A stretch of DNA of 64,000 bases from Bacteroidales bacterium (GCA_021740645.1 JAIOZL010000010.1:46569-110568), one strand, 5' to 3'; counted from the first letter of the stretch, positions 18,583-29,536 are shown. Made by a program: numbers and translations. Notes: generated by a model from the letters alone, not told the origin.

Positions 18583-19140
18583 TTACTTTTCTGCAGCTGC
18601 TTTACCAGCTTTCTTTCTAACCACTTCACCTTTAAACAAGATACCTTTGCCCTTATATGGCTCAGGTTTTCTTAATGACCTGATTTTAGCAGCTACCTGC
18701 CCTATCAATTGCTTGTCAATCGATGTCATGGTTATGGTTGGATTTTTACCCCTTTCTGAAACAGCCTGAATATTAATTTCAGGAGGCAATTCAAAAACGA
18801 TATTATGAGAGTAACCCAAAGAAAGCTCAAGAAGCTGACCTTTTACCTCTGCTTTGTAACCCACTCCGACCAATTCCTGGATGATGGTATAACCTTCAGA
18901 AACACCATGGACCATATTCGATATCAAAGACCTGTATAGGCCATGTTTTGATTTTGTATCTTTTTCCTCGTTAGGTCTTTCAATCACCAGGCTATTATCT
19001 TCAATTTTAATCTTCAACTTGGGATCAACCTGTTGTTGAAGTTCACCTAATTTTCCCTTTACTGTAACCATATTTTCGTCAGTAACACTTATCTGAACGC
19101 CTTCTGGTATACTTACAGGTAATTTTCCTATTCGTGACAT
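18583..19140 (-). CDS. rplF: 50S ribosomal protein L6
   Basis: The 185-residue protein shows the duplicated L6 fold, with [18 protein letters not shown] at the N-terminus, a first domain to about residue 80, and a second carrying [20 protein letters not shown] and [20 protein letters not shown]. It sits near the GTPase centre used by EF-G. It is 15 bp after rpsH. Confidence 0.97.
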   Translation of the reverse strand: MSRIGKLPVSIPEGVQISVTDENMVTVKGKLGELQQQVDPKLKIKIEDNSLVIERPNEEKDTKSKHGLYRSLISNMVHGVSEGYTIIQELVGVGYKAEVKGQLLELSLGYSHNIVFELPPEINIQAVSERGKNPTITMTSIDKQLIGQVAAKIRSLRKPEPYKGKGILFKGEVVRKKAGKAAAEK

Positions 19141-19155
19141 TTTATTATCTTCTTT

Positions 19156-19554
19156 TTAACTTACGTAACAAATAATTTCTCCTCCAATATTAAGCTTTCT
19201 GGCCTCTTTATCGGTCATTACTCCTTGTGAAGTAGAAATAATGGCTACACCCAAACCATTTAAAACGCGGGGCAATTTATCTGCTCCGGCATAATTTCTC
19301 AATCCGGGTGAACTAATCCTTTCAAGCGTGTTAATAGCAGGAAGTTTTGTTACAGGATGATATTTTAATGCGATCTTAATTTTACCAGGTTTACCCTCAT
19401 CATCAAATTTATAATTGAGGATATACCCTTTTTCAAAAAGGATTTTAGTAATATCCTTTTTTAAATTGGAAGCAGGAATTTCAACCAATCTGTGCTTCGC
19501 CATTACGGCATTCCTGATCCTGGTAAGATAATCTGCAATTGGATCTGTATTCAT
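19156..19554 (-). CDS. rpsH: 30S ribosomal protein S8
   Basis: The 132-residue protein starts [20 protein letters not shown] and ends with the conserved [20 protein letters not shown] plus [10 protein letters not shown]. It is a primary 16S rRNA binder. In E. coli it represses the spc operon; no S8-like target structure was looked for in detail here. Confidence 0.97.
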   Translation of the reverse strand: MNTDPIADYLTRIRNAVMAKHRLVEIPASNLKKDITKILFEKGYILNYKFDDEGKPGKIKIALKYHPVTKLPAINTLERISSPGLRNYAGADKLPRVLNGLGVAIISTSQGVMTDKEARKLNIGGEIICYVS

Positions 19555-19572
19555 TTCTTAATCATTAAATTA

Positions 19573-19842
19573 TTACCAACTAGCTTTTTTAACACCCGGA
19601 ATAAGTCCGTTAAGTGCCATTTCTCTGAAATTGATCCGCGAAAGACCAAACTGACGCATATATCCCTTGGGTCGTCCTGACAGGTTACACCTGTTGTGCA
19701 AACGAACAGGGGATGAATTTTTGGGGAGCTTTTGCAAAGCAATGTAGTCTCCTGCTTCTTTTAAAGCGGCCCTTTTTGCAGCATATTGCTCAACCATTTT
19801 GCGCCTTTTTACTTCACGCGCTTTCATTGATTCTTTAGCCAT
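19573..19842 (-). CDS. rpsN: 30S ribosomal protein S14 (zinc-free form)
   Basis: The 89-residue protein has [20 protein letters not shown] at the N-terminus and [20 protein letters not shown] near the C-terminus. One Cys remains of the zinc knuckle found in the short 61-residue S14, so this is the long C-minus type. It lies between rplE and rpsH. Confidence 0.96.
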   Translation of the reverse strand: MAKESMKAREVKRRKMVEQYAAKRAALKEAGDYIALQKLPKNSSPVRLHNRCNLSGRPKGYMRQFGLSRINFREMALNGLIPGVKKASW

Positions 19843-19848
19843 ATAGAA

Positions 19849-20406
19849 TTACTTTTTTTGATTTTTAAATGGTAACCCAAATTCTTTAAGGAGTGCCAGG
19901 CATTCTTTATCCGTTTTGGCAGTAGTTACAAAAGTAACGTCCATGCCATTAATATGAGTTACCTGGTCAATATCGATTTCCGGGAAAATGATTTGTTCAG
20001 GAACCCCAAACGTATAGTTTCCTCTTCCATCGAAACCTTTTTCATTAATTCCCCTGAAATCTCTCACACGAGGGATAGCAACAGAAATTAAGCGGTCAAG
20101 GAATTCGTACATTTTTTCGCCACGAAGTGTAACACGCACACCCACGGGCATTCCTTTTCTTAACTTAAAGTTTGATATGTCCTTTTTAGATTTTGTGGCA
20201 ACTGCCATTTGACCTGTAATTGCAGACATCTCTTCAATTCCTTTATCGATCATTTTTTTATCGGTGATCGCTGCACCTAATCCCTGGTTAACACTTATCT
20301 TTTTAAGTTCAGGGATCTCCATAACAGAAGAATAGTTAAACTGCTCTTTTAAGGCAGGCATTATTTCTTCTTTATACTTGGTTTTAAGCCTTGGTATGTA
20401 TTCCAT
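19849..20406 (-). CDS. rplE: 50S ribosomal protein L5
   Basis: The 185-residue protein starts [20 protein letters not shown]. It contains [18 protein letters not shown], the [17 protein letters not shown] segment and [20 protein letters not shown], all typical of L5, which binds 5S rRNA and contacts P-site tRNA. Its start shares one base with the rplX stop. Confidence 0.97.
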   Translation of the reverse strand: MEYIPRLKTKYKEEIMPALKEQFNYSSVMEIPELKKISVNQGLGAAITDKKMIDKGIEEMSAITGQMAVATKSKKDISNFKLRKGMPVGVRVTLRGEKMYEFLDRLISVAIPRVRDFRGINEKGFDGRGNYTFGVPEQIIFPEIDIDQVTHINGMDVTFVTTAKTDKECLALLKEFGLPFKNQKK

Positions 20407-20729
20407 TATTTGATTACCTCCCCAGTCTTTTTAGAATATCTAACTGATTTATTTGTCTTATCATCTAACCTTTTACCAATTCTGGTTGGTTTTCCTGATC
20501 CATCGACCAATTTAAGATTAGAGGCATGAATAGTACCTTCCTTTTGAACGATACCACCTTTAGGGTTTTCAGCATTGGGTTTAGTATGTTTTGATACCAT
20601 ATTAATTCCCTCTACAATGGCCCTTGACTTTTCAACATCAACAAAAAGTACTTTTCCTTGCTGGCCTTTATAGTTGCCAGAAATGACCATTACGTTGTCT
20701 CCCTTTTTAATGTGCAGTTTTTTGCGCAT
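20406..20729 (-). CDS. rplX: 50S ribosomal protein L24
   Basis: The 107-residue KOW-domain protein begins at the ATG giving [20 protein letters not shown]. The longer open frame upstream overlaps rplN and has no L24 sequence. The motif [20 protein letters not shown] is the KOW element that starts 50S assembly. The stop overlaps the rplE start by one base (TAATG). Confidence 0.95.
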   Translation of the reverse strand: MRKKLHIKKGDNVMVISGNYKGQQGKVLFVDVEKSRAIVEGINMVSKHTKPNAENPKGGIVQKEGTIHASNLKLVDGSGKPTRIGKRLDDKTNKSVRYSKKTGEVIK

Positions 20730-20742
20730 AATTCCTGTTGTT

Positions 20743-21111
20743 TTAAAGCACCTCGGGTGCCAATGAAACAATCTTCATATATTGTTTTTCTCTCAATTCC
20801 CTGGCCACCGGTCCGAATATACGGGTTCCGATCATCTCACCTGCATTGTTTAATAAAACAACTGCATTGTCATCAAAACTAATATAAGATCCGTCAGGCC
20901 TTCTGTTTTCTTTCTTTGTTCTTACTACAACTGCCTTAGCAACGGTTCCTTTTTTAATATTGCCTGAGGGAATGGTATTTTTTACTGTTACCACGATTTT
21001 ATCCCCAATGGTCGCATATCTTTTTTTCGTACCTCCCAGTACCCTGATGCAAAGTACTTCTTTTGCACCACTATTATCAGCTACTGCTAATCTTGATTCT
21101 TGCTGTACCAT
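20743..21111 (-). CDS. rplN: 50S ribosomal protein L14
   Basis: The 122-residue protein starts [20 protein letters not shown] and has the conserved [20 protein letters not shown] and [20 protein letters not shown]. It forms an inter-subunit bridge and contacts L19. Its start shares one base with the rpsQ stop. Confidence 0.97.
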   Translation of the reverse strand: MVQQESRLAVADNSGAKEVLCIRVLGGTKKRYATIGDKIVVTVKNTIPSGNIKKGTVAKAVVVRTKKENRRPDGSYISFDDNAVVLLNNAGEMIGTRIFGPVARELREKQYMKIVSLAPEVL

Positions 21112-21368
21112 TATTTTGCCCTTTCAATAATTTCAACTAATCTCCAACATTTATTTTTACTCATTGGCCTGGTTTCCATGATTTTCACCGTATCACCTTC
21201 ATTACTATCATTCTTTTCATCATGGGCCATGAATTTGGTTGTTTTTTTGACAAACTTTCCGTAAATCGGATGCTTGACTTTACGTTCAACCATTACGACA
21301 ATGGATTTGTCCATCTTGCTACTAACCACAAGACCGACTCTTTCTTTCCGTATTTTTCTGGTTTCCAT
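21111..21368 (-). CDS. rpsQ: 30S ribosomal protein S17
   Basis: The 85-residue OB-fold protein has [20 protein letters not shown], the [20 protein letters not shown] loop and the C-terminal [20 protein letters not shown]. It overlaps both neighbours by one base, suggesting coupled translation with rpmC and rplN. Confidence 0.97.
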   Translation of the reverse strand: METRKIRKERVGLVVSSKMDKSIVVMVERKVKHPIYGKFVKKTTKFMAHDEKNDSNEGDTVKIMETRPMSKNKCWRLVEIIERAK

Positions 21369-21583
21369 TATTTATCACTTGTTTTATTAAGTTCTTCAAG
21401 CTCTCTTTTTCGCAATTCAGTTTTAATTCTTGCGATTATTTTTCTGTAAGCTTTTATCTTGTTTGGATTTTCCAAAGGAGATACCGCATGGTTTAGCTTG
21501 AGCTTAACCAATTGCTTGGATTCATCCTCCAGTCTTTCTTTCAGATCAATCGTTGATAATTCTTTTATTACTTCTTGTTCCAT
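21368..21583 (-). CDS. rpmC: 50S ribosomal protein L29
   Basis: The 71-residue, mainly helical protein has the L29 signature [20 protein letters not shown] and [14 protein letters not shown]29 lies next to the polypeptide exit tunnel and helps dock SRP and trigger factor. It follows rplP. Confidence 0.95.
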   Translation of the reverse strand: MEQEVIKELSTIDLKERLEDESKQLVKLKLNHAVSPLENPNKIKAYRKIIARIKTELRKRELEELNKTSDK

Positions 21584-21596
21584 TGCTTACGATATT

Positions 21597-22019
21597 TTAA
21601 TCTTCAACATAGTCGCGTCTAACAATAAATTTTGTAGTCACCGGCAGTTTTTGCGCAGCAAGCCTCATCGCTTCCTTGGCAACCTCTAAAGGCACTCCAC
21701 CAGATTCAAATAATATTCTACCCGGATTAACCCTGGCAACGAACATTTCAGGTGCACCTTTACCTTTTCCCATCCGCACTTCTGCAGGCTTTTTTGTGAT
21801 CGGTTTGTCAGGAAAAATCCTGATCCAAAGCTGACCTTCACGTTTCATGTGCCTGGTAACAGCCTGACGGGCAGCTTCAATCTGACGACCGGTAAGCCAT
21901 GCAAACTCTAGCGATTTTATTCCAAAAGATCCAAATGCAAGCTGATTGCCACGATGGGCATTGCCTTTCATCCGGCCCTTTTGCATTTTCCTGTATTTCG
22001 TTTTCTTTGGCTGTAACAT
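21597..22019 (-). CDS. rplP: 50S ribosomal protein L16
   Basis: The 140-residue protein starts [20 protein letters not shown]. It contains [40 protein letters not shown] and the [19 protein letters not shown] segment near the A-site tRNA. The RMGKGKG motif is the site of Arg hydroxylation in some bacteria. Confidence 0.97.
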   Translation of the reverse strand: MLQPKKTKYRKMQKGRMKGNAHRGNQLAFGSFGIKSLEFAWLTGRQIEAARQAVTRHMKREGQLWIRIFPDKPITKKPAEVRMGKGKGAPEMFVARVNPGRILFESGGVPLEVAKEAMRLAAQKLPVTTKFIVRRDYVED

Positions 22020-22047
22020 TACTTATCGTGTTATTATATTAAACTTA

Positions 22048-22758
22048 TTACCTTCTTCTTCTTTGCTTGGGTCTTCCACCTCCAGGTAATGGCTTTTTCT
22101 TTTCCTGGGCAAAATGCGCAGTTAAATCAGGTTTTCCAAATACCTCACCATTACAAATCCAAACCTTTACACCTATTTTGCCATAAGTAGTCTGCGCTTC
22201 CACAAGTGCATAGTCAATATCGGCACGTAAAGTATGTAAAGGAATCCGACCTTCTTTATAAATTTCGCCCCGGGCCATTTCAGCACCACCTAATCTTCCT
22301 GAAATAAATACTTTTATTCCTTCAGCTCCAATACGCATTGTAGAAGCAATGGCAGTTTTAATAGCTCTGCGGTACGAAACCCTACCTTCAATTTGTTTGG
22401 CAATAGTAGTTCCAACGATAACTGCATCAAGCTCAGGCCTTTTAATTTCAGATATATTGATCTGTATCTCTTTGCCTGTAAGCTTTTTTAACTCTTCCTT
22501 TAACTTATCTACTTCCTGGCCACCTTTCCCGATAATGATTCCCGGGCGGGCAGTAAAAATTGTTACGGTAACAAGTTTAAGGGTTCTTTCAATCAAAATC
22601 TTTGAAATACCTGCTTTTGATAGCCTGGCATTTAAATACTTTCTGATTTTATCATCCTCAACAATTTTCTGGTCGTATTTATTTCCACCGTACCAACTTG
22701 AGTCCCATCCCTTGATGATTCCAAGCCTAAAGCCTATCGGATTTGTTTTTTGTCCCAT
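22048..22758 (-). CDS. rpsC: 30S ribosomal protein S3
   Basis: The 236-residue protein has the N-terminal [20 protein letters not shown], a type II KH domain with the GXXG loop in [16 protein letters not shown] (about residues 70-90), and the C-terminal domain with [20 protein letters not shown] and [20 protein letters not shown]. It lies at the mRNA entry channel. Confidence 0.97.
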   Translation of the reverse strand: MGQKTNPIGFRLGIIKGWDSSWYGGNKYDQKIVEDDKIRKYLNARLSKAGISKILIERTLKLVTVTIFTARPGIIIGKGGQEVDKLKEELKKLTGKEIQINISEIKRPELDAVIVGTTIAKQIEGRVSYRRAIKTAIASTMRIGAEGIKVFISGRLGGAEMARGEIYKEGRIPLHTLRADIDYALVEAQTTYGKIGVKVWICNGEVFGKPDLTAHFAQEKKKPLPGGGRPKQRRRR

Positions 22759-22771
22759 TACAAATTATTAA

Positions 22772-23188
22772 TTATGCTTTGTTTTCTAAATTTTCGATTT
22801 TATTATCCACAATAATTGTGACATGATTCGACCGTTTACGAACCCTGTAAGCTCTACCTTGAGGAGCTGTTTGAATTCTTTTCAGCATGCGCCCACTATC
22901 TACTGATACTTCCTTTACATATAAGTTAGCATCTTCGATTCGAGAGCCTTCATTTTTAGCCTGCCAGTTGGAAACTGCGGATAAAAGAAGTTTATGCAAT
23001 CTCCCTGAAGCCTGCATCGGTGAATGTTTCAGTATATGAAGTGCTTTTTCAACCTCAACACCTCTCACCAGGCCAGCAGCCAATCTCATTTTGCGCGGCG
23101 AGGTGGGGCAATTATTCAATTTAGCAAAGGCAATTTTTTTAAGTGCCCTTTTTTCTGCTTCAGCTGATATACGTTTTCTTGATCCCAT
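22772..23188 (-). CDS. rplV: 50S ribosomal protein L22
   Basis: The 138-residue protein starts at the ATG giving MGSRKRISAEAEKRALKKIA. An in-frame TTG five codons upstream is less likely. Motifs NCPTSPRKMRLAAGLVRGVE, LHKLLLSAVSNWQAKNEGSR and the tunnel loop RMLKRIQTAPQGRAYRVRKR are typical. The loop lines the exit tunnel and is a macrolide-response site. Confidence 0.95.
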   Translation of the reverse strand: MGSRKRISAEAEKRALKKIAFAKLNNCPTSPRKMRLAAGLVRGVEVEKALHILKHSPMQASGRLHKLLLSAVSNWQAKNEGSRIEDANLYVKEVSVDSGRMLKRIQTAPQGRAYRVRKRSNHVTIIVDNKIENLENKA

Positions 23189-23217
23189 TTTTGTTAAGTT
23201 CAAAAAGTTTAAACAAT

Positions 23218-23496
23218 TTATTTCCTGCCTTTATCCTTCGATCCGGCATGACCTCTAAACATCCTGGTGGGTGCAAATTCTCCCAGTTTATGGCCTACCA
23301 TATTTTCTGTGACATAAACAGGGATGAATTTATTGCCATTGTGAACGGCAATAGTTTGCCCTACAAAATCAGGAGAAATCATTGATGCTCTCGACCAGGT
23401 TTTTATCACGGTCTTTTTATTTGCCTCCACATTAGCAAGAACACGTTTCTCTAACTTATAATGTATATATGGCCCTTTTTTTAATGAACGACTCAT
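23218..23496 (-). CDS. rpsS: 30S ribosomal protein S19
   Basis: The 92-residue protein starts [20 protein letters not shown] and has [39 protein letters not shown] and a Gly-Lys-rich tail ([13 protein letters not shown]). It forms the head complex with S13. Confidence 0.97.
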   Translation of the reverse strand: MSRSLKKGPYIHYKLEKRVLANVEANKKTVIKTWSRASMISPDFVGQTIAVHNGNKFIPVYVTENMVGHKLGEFAPTRMFRGHAGSKDKGRK

Positions 23497-23502
23497 AATC
23501 TA

Positions 23503-24327
23503 TTATTTTTTCTTTCTGTCAATAATATATTTGTTTGAAGCTTTATTTTTCGTCCGGGTTTTATACCCTTTTGCAGGTAATCCTTTTCTCGACCTGGGGT
23601 GTCCTCCTGAAGATCTTCCTTCTCCTCCACCCATTGGGTGATCCACCGGATTCATTACAACACCTCTCACTCTGGGCCTGCGTCCTAACCAACGGCTTCT
23701 TCCTGCTTTACCTGATGTTTCAAGGCTATGGTCGGGATTTGATACTATTCCTACGGTTGCTTTACATGTTTGCAGGATCATACGGGTTTCACCTGAAGGC
23801 AACTTAAGAATTGCAAATTTTCCTTCACGGGAAACAAGTTGTGCATATGAACCGGCACTTCTTGCCATTTTAGCTCCCTGTCCCGGACGTAGTTCAATGT
23901 TGTGAATCACTGTACCAAAAGGAATTTCGCTTAAATACATTGCGTTACCTACCTCCGGAGTTACTCCTTTGCCTGAATTTACTTCCTGTCCAACCTTTAA
24001 ACCATGAGGAGCAATAATGTATCTTTTCTCACCATCATTATAATAGAGTAAAGCAATACGGGCTGTCCTGTTTGGATCATACTCAATGGTCTGAACCTTT
24101 GCAGGCATCCCTTCTTTATCTCTCTTAAAATCGATGATCCTGTATTTTTGCTTATGACCACCTCCGATATAACGCATGGTCATTTTTCCTTCATTATTCC
24201 TTCCGCCAGATCTCTTTTTAGGAGCGATTAAACTCTTCTCTGGTTTTGATGCTGTAATTTCATCAAAAGCGCTAATTACTTTAAAGCGTTGACTGGATGT
24301 CGTCGGTTTGAATTTTTTTAAAGCCAT
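23503..24327 (-). CDS. rplB: 50S ribosomal protein L2
   Basis: The 274-residue protein has the OB and SH3-like domains ([40 protein letters not shown]) and the C-terminal loop [20 protein letters not shown], whose His is important for peptidyl transferase activity. It is followed 6 bp later by rpsS. Confidence 0.98.
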   Translation of the reverse strand: MALKKFKPTTSSQRFKVISAFDEITASKPEKSLIAPKKRSGGRNNEGKMTMRYIGGGHKQKYRIIDFKRDKEGMPAKVQTIEYDPNRTARIALLYYNDGEKRYIIAPHGLKVGQEVNSGKGVTPEVGNAMYLSEIPFGTVIHNIELRPGQGAKMARSAGSYAQLVSREGKFAILKLPSGETRMILQTCKATVGIVSNPDHSLETSGKAGRSRWLGRRPRVRGVVMNPVDHPMGGGEGRSSGGHPRSRKGLPAKGYKTRTKNKASNKYIIDRKKK

Positions 24328-24332
24328 TTATC

Positions 24333-24623
24333 TTAGATATTGCTGTAAAAATCAATAGTTTCACCTTCGGCTACTGTGATGATAGCCTTTTTATATGAAT
24401 TTGTTCTTCCGGATATTACACCAGATTTTGTAAATCGAGATTTTTCCTTTCCGGAATAAACCATAGTATTGACGGCCACAACATCAACTCCATAAAAATC
24501 TTCAATGGCCTGCTTAATCTGGATTTTATTTGCTCTTCGATCTACAATAAAACCATACCGGTTAAGCGATTCGCCCATTTCCGTCATTTTCTCAGTAATT
24601 ACCGGTTTAATAATTATATTCAT
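24333..24623 (-). CDS. rplW: 50S ribosomal protein L23
   Basis: The 96-residue protein begins MNIIIKPVITEKMTEMGESL and has RANKIQIKQAIEDFYGVDVV plus the NTMVYSGKEKSRF loop. It sits at the tunnel exit and is the docking site for trigger factor and SRP. It is 5 bp upstream of rplB. Confidence 0.96.
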   Translation of the reverse strand: MNIIIKPVITEKMTEMGESLNRYGFIVDRRANKIQIKQAIEDFYGVDVVAVNTMVYSGKEKSRFTKSGVISGRTNSYKKAIITVAEGETIDFYSNI

Positions 24624-24635
24624 CGTAAGGTTTTT

Positions 24636-25268
24636 TTAATTTACTGAATGAATCTTTTCAATTTCTTTTGCAGAACTCTCTAATAACAATACGTTTTGCG
24701 CATTCAGGATATCGTAGGTATTGATTGCATCGGCACTTACTACTTTTGCCTTTTGTAAATTCCTTGAAGAAAGAAAAACATTCTTATCAACCTGGTGGAG
24801 TATCAATAATACTTTTTTATCCTGGAGTTCAAAATTTCCAAGCATCTCAATAAAACTCTTTGTTTTGGGACTTTCGAAAGAAAAATCTTCCACAACAATA
24901 ATATTGTTTTCTTTTGCTTTGTAAGAAAGAGCAGAAAGCCTTGCGAGTTTTTTAAGTTTCTTGTTCAATTTGAAATGGTAATCTCTGGGCTTGGGTCCGA
25001 AAATTCGTCCACCACCTCTGAAAATCGGGTTTTTAATATCCCCGAAACGAGCAGTACCAGTACCTTTTTGGCGTTTCACCTTACGGGTACTCCCTTTCAC
25101 TTCATTTCTTTCTTTTGCTTTATGCGTTCCCTGACGCTTGTTAGCCAGATGTTGTTTCACATCAAGGTATATGGCATGGTCGTTAGGCTCAATACCAAAT
25201 ACAGTGTCATCCAATTTTAACTTCTTATTGGTTTTCTGGCCGCTGATGTTATATATTTCTAGCTCCAT
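24636..25268 (-). CDS. rplD: 50S ribosomal protein L4
   Basis: The 210-residue protein has the tunnel loop [20 protein letters not shown] with [20 protein letters not shown], and the C-terminal globular domain ([18 protein letters not shown]). In E. coli L4 represses the S10 operon. The start overlaps the end of rplC by 10 bp. Confidence 0.97.
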   Translation of the reverse strand: MELEIYNISGQKTNKKLKLDDTVFGIEPNDHAIYLDVKQHLANKRQGTHKAKERNEVKGSTRKVKRQKGTGTARFGDIKNPIFRGGGRIFGPKPRDYHFKLNKKLKKLARLSALSYKAKENNIIVVEDFSFESPKTKSFIEMLGNFELQDKKVLLILHQVDKNVFLSSRNLQKAKVVSADAINTYDILNAQNVLLLESSAKEIEKIHSVN

Positions 25269-25888
25269 CTTTCTAATTTTACATATGAACCATTAGGACC
25301 CGGAACAGCTCCTTTAACCACTACCACATTTTTTTCTGGGTGAATTTTCAAAACCTGAAGGTTAATGATTTTCACGTTATCACCTCCCATACGGCCCGCC
25401 ATACGCATGCCCTTAAAAACTCTTGAAGGCCATGATGACGCTCCAATTGATCCAGGTGCCCTGCCACGGTTGTGCTGGCCGTGAGTAGCATCATTTACCC
25501 CTTTAAAATTATGGCGTTTTACCACCCCCTGAAAGCCTTTTCCCTTTGAAATTCCAACTACATCAATGTATTCTCCTTCAATGAAAATATCTGCTCCCAA
25601 AATATCACCGAATTTTTTTGTATGTCCGGCTTCAAACCTTGTAAATTCAGCTACAACTTTCTTAGGAGACACGCCTGCCTTTGCAAAATGACCTTTAAGT
25701 GCATTGGTAGTATGTTTGTCTTTTTTATCATCAAATGCAAGCTGAATAGCATCATACCCATCGTTTGATTTGGTTTTCACCTGGGTAACGACACAAGGTC
25801 CGGCTTCTATGACAGTACAAGGTATATTTTTCCCATCCCCATCAAAGAGGCTGGTCATACCTATTTTTTTTCCGATAATTCCTGACAT
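25259..25888 (-). CDS. rplC: 50S ribosomal protein L3
   Basis: The 209-residue protein starts [20 protein letters not shown]. It has the conserved [20 protein letters not shown] and the extension near the catalytic centre ([38 protein letters not shown]). It is the second gene of the S10 block. Confidence 0.98.
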   Translation of the reverse strand: MSGIIGKKIGMTSLFDGDGKNIPCTVIEAGPCVVTQVKTKSNDGYDAIQLAFDDKKDKHTTNALKGHFAKAGVSPKKVVAEFTRFEAGHTKKFGDILGADIFIEGEYIDVVGISKGKGFQGVVKRHNFKGVNDATHGQHNRGRAPGSIGASSWPSRVFKGMRMAGRMGGDNVKIINLQVLKIHPEKNVVVVKGAVPGPNGSYVKLERWS

Positions 25889-25927
25889 GTGTTTATCTTT
25901 TTACCTTTAATTATTCCAAAATACAAA

Positions 25928-26233
25928 TCAAACCTTAATTTCTACTTCTACACCACTAGGAAGTTCAAGCTTCATTAACGCATCAATCGTTTTGGTGGTA
26001 GAACTATAAATATCAAGCAGGCGTTTGTAAGAACATAACTGAAATTGTTCACGCGATTTCTTGTTTACAAAAGTTGATTTGTTAACCGTATAAATCCTTT
26101 TATTTGTTGGCAAAGGAATTGGACCGCTAACAACGGCACCTGATGCTTTAATTGTCTTCACGATCTTTTCAGCTGATTTATCAACCAGGTTATGATCGTA
26201 TGATTTGAGTTTTATTCGTATTCTCTGACTCAC
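25928..26233 (-). CDS. rpsJ: 30S ribosomal protein S10
   Basis: The 101-residue protein starts [20 protein letters not shown] and has [20 protein letters not shown] followed by [20 protein letters not shown]. It also acts in antitermination with NusB (a nusB gene is at 51788 in this window). It lies 15 bp after fusA; no tuf gene intervenes. Confidence 0.97.
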   Translation of the reverse strand: MSQRIRIKLKSYDHNLVDKSAEKIVKTIKASGAVVSGPIPLPTNKRIYTVNKSTFVNKKSREQFQLCSYKRLLDIYSSTTKTIDALMKLELPSGVEVEIKV

Positions 26234-26248
26234 TTTAAATAAGTTTAT

Positions 26249-28354
26249 TTAAACAGTAACCAAATATCCTTTTATCTTATATATAACATTATCCATAAAT
26301 TCCTTAGGAGTTACGGAATAATGAGAAAATTCCAGACTATAATTTGCACGGCCTGATGACATGGTGCGCAAAGAAGTAACATAACCAAACATTTCGGCCA
26401 GGGGCACAATTGCTCTTACATGCTGCCTGCCTGCTTTTGATTCTACATTTTCAACCTGTCCGCGACGTTTATTCAAATCTGCTGTAATATCTCCCAAATA
26501 TTCATCCGGGCTTACTACTTCAAGTTTCATGATGGGTTCCATAATCACTGGACTGGCATTTTTACATGCTTCCCTGAATGCTTTTGCAGCAGCAGCTTCA
26601 AAGGCAATTGCATCGCTGTCAACACTGTGGCTTGAGCCATCAAGCAATCGCACTTTTAAATTATTTAATGGGAAACCAAGAAGGACTCCATTTGACATGG
26701 CGGATTTAAAACCTTTTTCTACAGCGGGAATAAATTCTTTAGGTATATTTCCTCCACGGACCTCAGAAATAAATTCTAAACCGGTTACATCATCATTTGC
26801 CGGCCCTATTTCAACAACAATCTCTGCAAATTTTCCTCTACCACCTGATTGTTTTTTATATACTTCAGTATGTTTAACTGTTGTTTGAATAGCTTCTTTA
26901 TATGCTACAGTAGGAGTTCCTCTGTTACAAGAAATTTTAAATTCTCTGAATAACCTGTCAAGAATTACATCTAAATGCAATTCACCCATACCACTAATAA
27001 TAGTTTGTCCGGTTTCCTGGTCAATATTTACCGTGAAAGTTGGGTCCTCTTCGGCCATCTTTTCCAGAGACAGCTGTAATTTATCCACATCATCCTGTGT
27101 TTTAGGCTCAACGGCCATCTTTATCACGGGTTCAGGGAATTTCATTGTTTCGAGTATAATGGGGTTTTGGGGTGTACATAAAGTATCCCCCGTTCGGATC
27201 TGCTTAAATCCTATAGCAGCTCCAATATCCCCTGCTCCAATAACTTTAAGCGGTTTTTGCTTATTTGCATGGATTTGCATAAGACGCATGATCCGCTCTT
27301 TTTTATTGGTATTGGCATTCAAAATCTGCTGACCAGCCTCCATTTGGCCTGAATAAACCCTGAAGAAAGCAATGCGGCCAACAAATGGATCAGTAGCAAT
27401 TTTAAAAGCTAATGCTGCAAAAGGCTCGTTTTCGTCAGCACGACGTTCTTCCTCTTTATCAGTAAACGGGTTAATTCCTTTAATGGCCGGAACCTCCATT
27501 GGATTCGGCAGATAGTTTACAATGGCATCAAGCAGCAGTTGAACCCCTTTATTTTTAAAGGAAGAACCACACAAAACTGGTGTAGCCCGTAATTCAAGGG
27601 TCGCTTTTCTTAATGATTTAATAATATCTTCTTCTGAAATGGCTTCTGCATTATTAAGGTACTTTTCAAACAACTCTTCATTCTCTTCGGCAGCACCTTC
27701 AATAAGTTTATTGCGATACTCTTTAACCTCTTCCTTAATTTCATCTGGAATTGGAATTTCATAATAATTCATTCCAAGTGAAGAGTTATCCCAATTATAT
27801 GCTTTGTTTGAAATCAGGTCAACGATTCCTTCAAAATCATCCTCAGCCCCAATTGGTATTTGAATGGGTATAGGGTTTGCATGAAGTTTTTCCCTGATTT
27901 CAGTAATAACCTTAAAAAAGTCAGCACCAGCGCGATCCATTTTGTTTACATAACAAATGCGTGGTACTTTATATCGGTCGGCCTGTGTCCACACAGTTTC
28001 TGACTGAGGTTCAACACCGCCAACTGCGCAAAATATAGCGATGGATCCATCCAGTACTCTCAACGACCTTTCTACTTCAACTGTAAAATCAACATGGCCA
28101 GGAGTATCAATAATATTAATACGGTAGTCCTGTTCAGATTTTTTCCAAAAAACGGTAGTAGCTGCAGAAGTAATGGTAATTCCTCTTTCCTGTTCCTGCG
28201 CCATCCAATCCATTGTAGCGGCCCCGTCGTGAACTTCACCTATACGGTGGTTGATGCCTGTATAATACAAAATACGCTCTGTTGTCGTGGTTTTACCCGC
28301 GTCAATGTGCGCCATGATGCCAATATTCCTTGTATATTCTAAGTGGGCTGACAT
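26249..28354 (-). CDS. fusA: Elongation factor G
   Basis: The 701-residue translocase has G1 [21 protein letters not shown]3 DTPGHVDF and G4 NKMDRAGAD. Domain II-III includes [13 protein letters not shown] and [12 protein letters not shown], and domain IV-V the C-terminal [20 protein letters not shown] with [20 protein letters not shown]. Its location between rpsG and rpsJ is that of the main EF-G. A second EF-G paralogue may exist elsewhere in the genome but not in this window. Confidence 0.98.
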   Translation of the reverse strand: MSAHLEYTRNIGIMAHIDAGKTTTTERILYYTGINHRIGEVHDGAATMDWMAQEQERGITITSAATTVFWKKSEQDYRINIIDTPGHVDFTVEVERSLRVLDGSIAIFCAVGGVEPQSETVWTQADRYKVPRICYVNKMDRAGADFFKVITEIREKLHANPIPIQIPIGAEDDFEGIVDLISNKAYNWDNSSLGMNYYEIPIPDEIKEEVKEYRNKLIEGAAEENEELFEKYLNNAEAISEEDIIKSLRKATLELRATPVLCGSSFKNKGVQLLLDAIVNYLPNPMEVPAIKGINPFTDKEEERRADENEPFAALAFKIATDPFVGRIAFFRVYSGQMEAGQQILNANTNKKERIMRLMQIHANKQKPLKVIGAGDIGAAIGFKQIRTGDTLCTPQNPIILETMKFPEPVIKMAVEPKTQDDVDKLQLSLEKMAEEDPTFTVNIDQETGQTIISGMGELHLDVILDRLFREFKISCNRGTPTVAYKEAIQTTVKHTEVYKKQSGGRGKFAEIVVEIGPANDDVTGLEFISEVRGGNIPKEFIPAVEKGFKSAMSNGVLLGFPLNNLKVRLLDGSSHSVDSDAIAFEAAAAKAFREACKNASPVIMEPIMKLEVVSPDEYLGDITADLNKRRGQVENVESKAGRQHVRAIVPLAEMFGYVTSLRTMSSGRANYSLEFSHYSVTPKEFMDNVIYKIKGYLVTV

Positions 28355-28387
28355 TATTGTATTATACTATCTGTTCTTTATTTTAAT

Positions 28388-28855
28388 TTAAAATCTAAAA
28401 TGTGAAAAAGCTTTATTGGCTTCTGCCATTCTGTGTGTATCCTCTTTTTTCTTGAAGGCTGAACCTTCTTCTTTATAACCAGCCATAATTTCACCAGCAA
28501 GTTTTTGTGCCATTGATTTTTCATGACGCTTGCGGGCAAAACCAATCAGGTTTTTCATACCAATCGACATTTTCCGTCCAGGTCTGATCTCAGAAGGAAT
28601 CTGGAAGGTTGCACCTCCAATACGACGACTCCTCACTTCGACAGCAGGGGTAACATTAGCCAGTGCTTTTTTCCATACTTCCAGGGGATCTTCACCTAAC
28701 TTATCAGACACGATATCCATGGCTTCGTAGAAAATTTCATAAGCGATACTTTTTTTACCCTGTAACATAATATTGTTAACAAATTTAGTGACCAGTGTGT
28801 CATTAAATCTTGGATCAGGGAGAATTATCCGTTTTTTTGGCTTCGCTTTCCTCAT
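28388..28855 (-). CDS. rpsG: 30S ribosomal protein S7
   Basis: The 155-residue protein has the N-terminal [20 protein letters not shown], the helical core ([40 protein letters not shown]) and the C-terminal helix [11 protein letters not shown]. It organises the 3' domain of 16S rRNA. Confidence 0.98.
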   Translation of the reverse strand: MRKAKPKKRIILPDPRFNDTLVTKFVNNIMLQGKKSIAYEIFYEAMDIVSDKLGEDPLEVWKKALANVTPAVEVRSRRIGGATFQIPSEIRPGRKMSIGMKNLIGFARKRHEKSMAQKLAGEIMAGYKEEGSAFKKKEDTHRMAEANKAFSHFRF

Positions 28856-28886
28856 TGTATAACGTAATTATTTCTTTATATCAATT

Positions 28887-29261
28887 TTATTTCTTTGGCC
28901 TTTTTGTACCATACTTCGACCTTCTTTGTGTCCTTCCGTCTACCCCCGAAGTATCGAGTGCACCTCTGATAATATGATATCTTACACCCGGAAGATCTTT
29001 CACCCTGCCACCTCTTATCAAAACAATAGAGTGTTCCTGCAGATTATGGCCTTCACCAGGAATATAAGCATTAACTTCTTTCTGGTTAGTTAACCTTACC
29101 CTTGCCACTTTACGCATGGCTGAGTTAGGTTTTTTCGGAGTAGTAGTGTAAACCCTTACACAAACTCCCCTGCGTTGTGGACATGAGTCCAGTGCCGGAG
29201 ATTTACTTTTATCCGTTAATTTTTTTCTACCTTTTCGTACTAATTGCTGAATTGTAGGCAT
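28887..29261 (-). CDS. rpsL: 30S ribosomal protein S12
   Basis: The 124-residue protein starts [20 protein letters not shown]. The decoding loops [13 protein letters not shown] and [13 protein letters not shown] carry the wild-type lysines (K43 and the Lys in RVKDLPG) whose mutation gives streptomycin resistance in other bacteria, so no resistance change is seen. It is the first gene of the super-operon, preceded by a long leader. Confidence 0.98.
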   Translation of the reverse strand: MPTIQQLVRKGRKKLTDKSKSPALDSCPQRRGVCVRVYTTTPKKPNSAMRKVARVRLTNQKEVNAYIPGEGHNLQEHSIVLIRGGRVKDLPGVRYHIIRGALDTSGVDGRTQRRSKYGTKRPKK

Positions 29262-29283
29262 ATTAAAACTTTTATGTCAATCG

Positions 29284-29299
29284 AACCTCCCTGGAGGTT
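29284..29299 (-). promoter_or_regulatory. Palindromic hairpin with SD-like core upstream of rpsL
   Basis: The bases AACCTCC and GGAGGTT form a 7-bp perfect palindrome around two central bases, about 22 nt before the rpsL ATG. On the minus strand it reads AACCTCCAGGGAGGTT. The GGAGG core is SD-like and is sequestered when the hairpin forms, so it could gate ribosome binding. Regulation is inference. Confidence 0.4.
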
Positions 29300-29335
29300 A
29301 TCATTATTAATTAATAATTAACGTAATGTTTATAT

Positions 29336-29461
29336 GGATTTCGGGAAGTGAATAAGGCGGGTTATTCAAGACGCACCATGTATCTTATTTCAAACGAACG
29401 TGTTTTCGTGATACAGGTCGGTGCCTTTGACCGTCTTATTTTGTCAGGCTACCGAAATTCC
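29336..29461 (-). ncRNA. Structured 5' leader of the rpsL-rplQ transcript (candidate autoregulatory RNA)
   Basis: Between the promoter (29508-29536) and rpsL lie ~240 nt without a gene. Nested complementary segments can be read directly: GGAATTTCGG (29461-29452) with CCGAAATCC (29344-29336), one bulge; AAGAC (29437-29433) with GTCTT (29372-29368); GCACC (29424-29420) with GGTGC (29377-29373); GTATC (29414-29410) with GATAC (29384-29380); ACGAA (29409-29405) with TTCGT (29398-29394). A local hairpin GAATAA/TTATTC surrounds GGCGGG. The whole folds into one long arm. The remaining bases of this 357-nt intergenic region show nothing else. A ribosomal protein such as S12 or S7 may bind it, but that is inference. 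Confidence 0.45.
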
Positions 29462-29507
29462 ATTAAAAATCAATAATTTATATTCTGAACGTCGCTTAAA
29501 GCGGGTG

Positions 29508-29536
29508 CAAAAGTAAGAATAATTTATTAAAAACAA
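29508..29536 (-). promoter_or_regulatory. Promoter of the ribosomal super-operon
   Basis: On the minus strand TTG (29536-29534), an 18-bp AT-rich spacer and TACTTTTG (29515-29508) match the Bacteroidota TTG/TAnnTTTG consensus. Transcription would start near 29502 and read through rpsL to rplQ. Confidence 0.7.

Noticed and set aside
11938..29261. Numerous opposite-strand ORFs in the ribosomal cluster
   Set aside because: They are shadows of conserved genes. Each overlaps a confirmed ribosomal protein and shows no own family signature.
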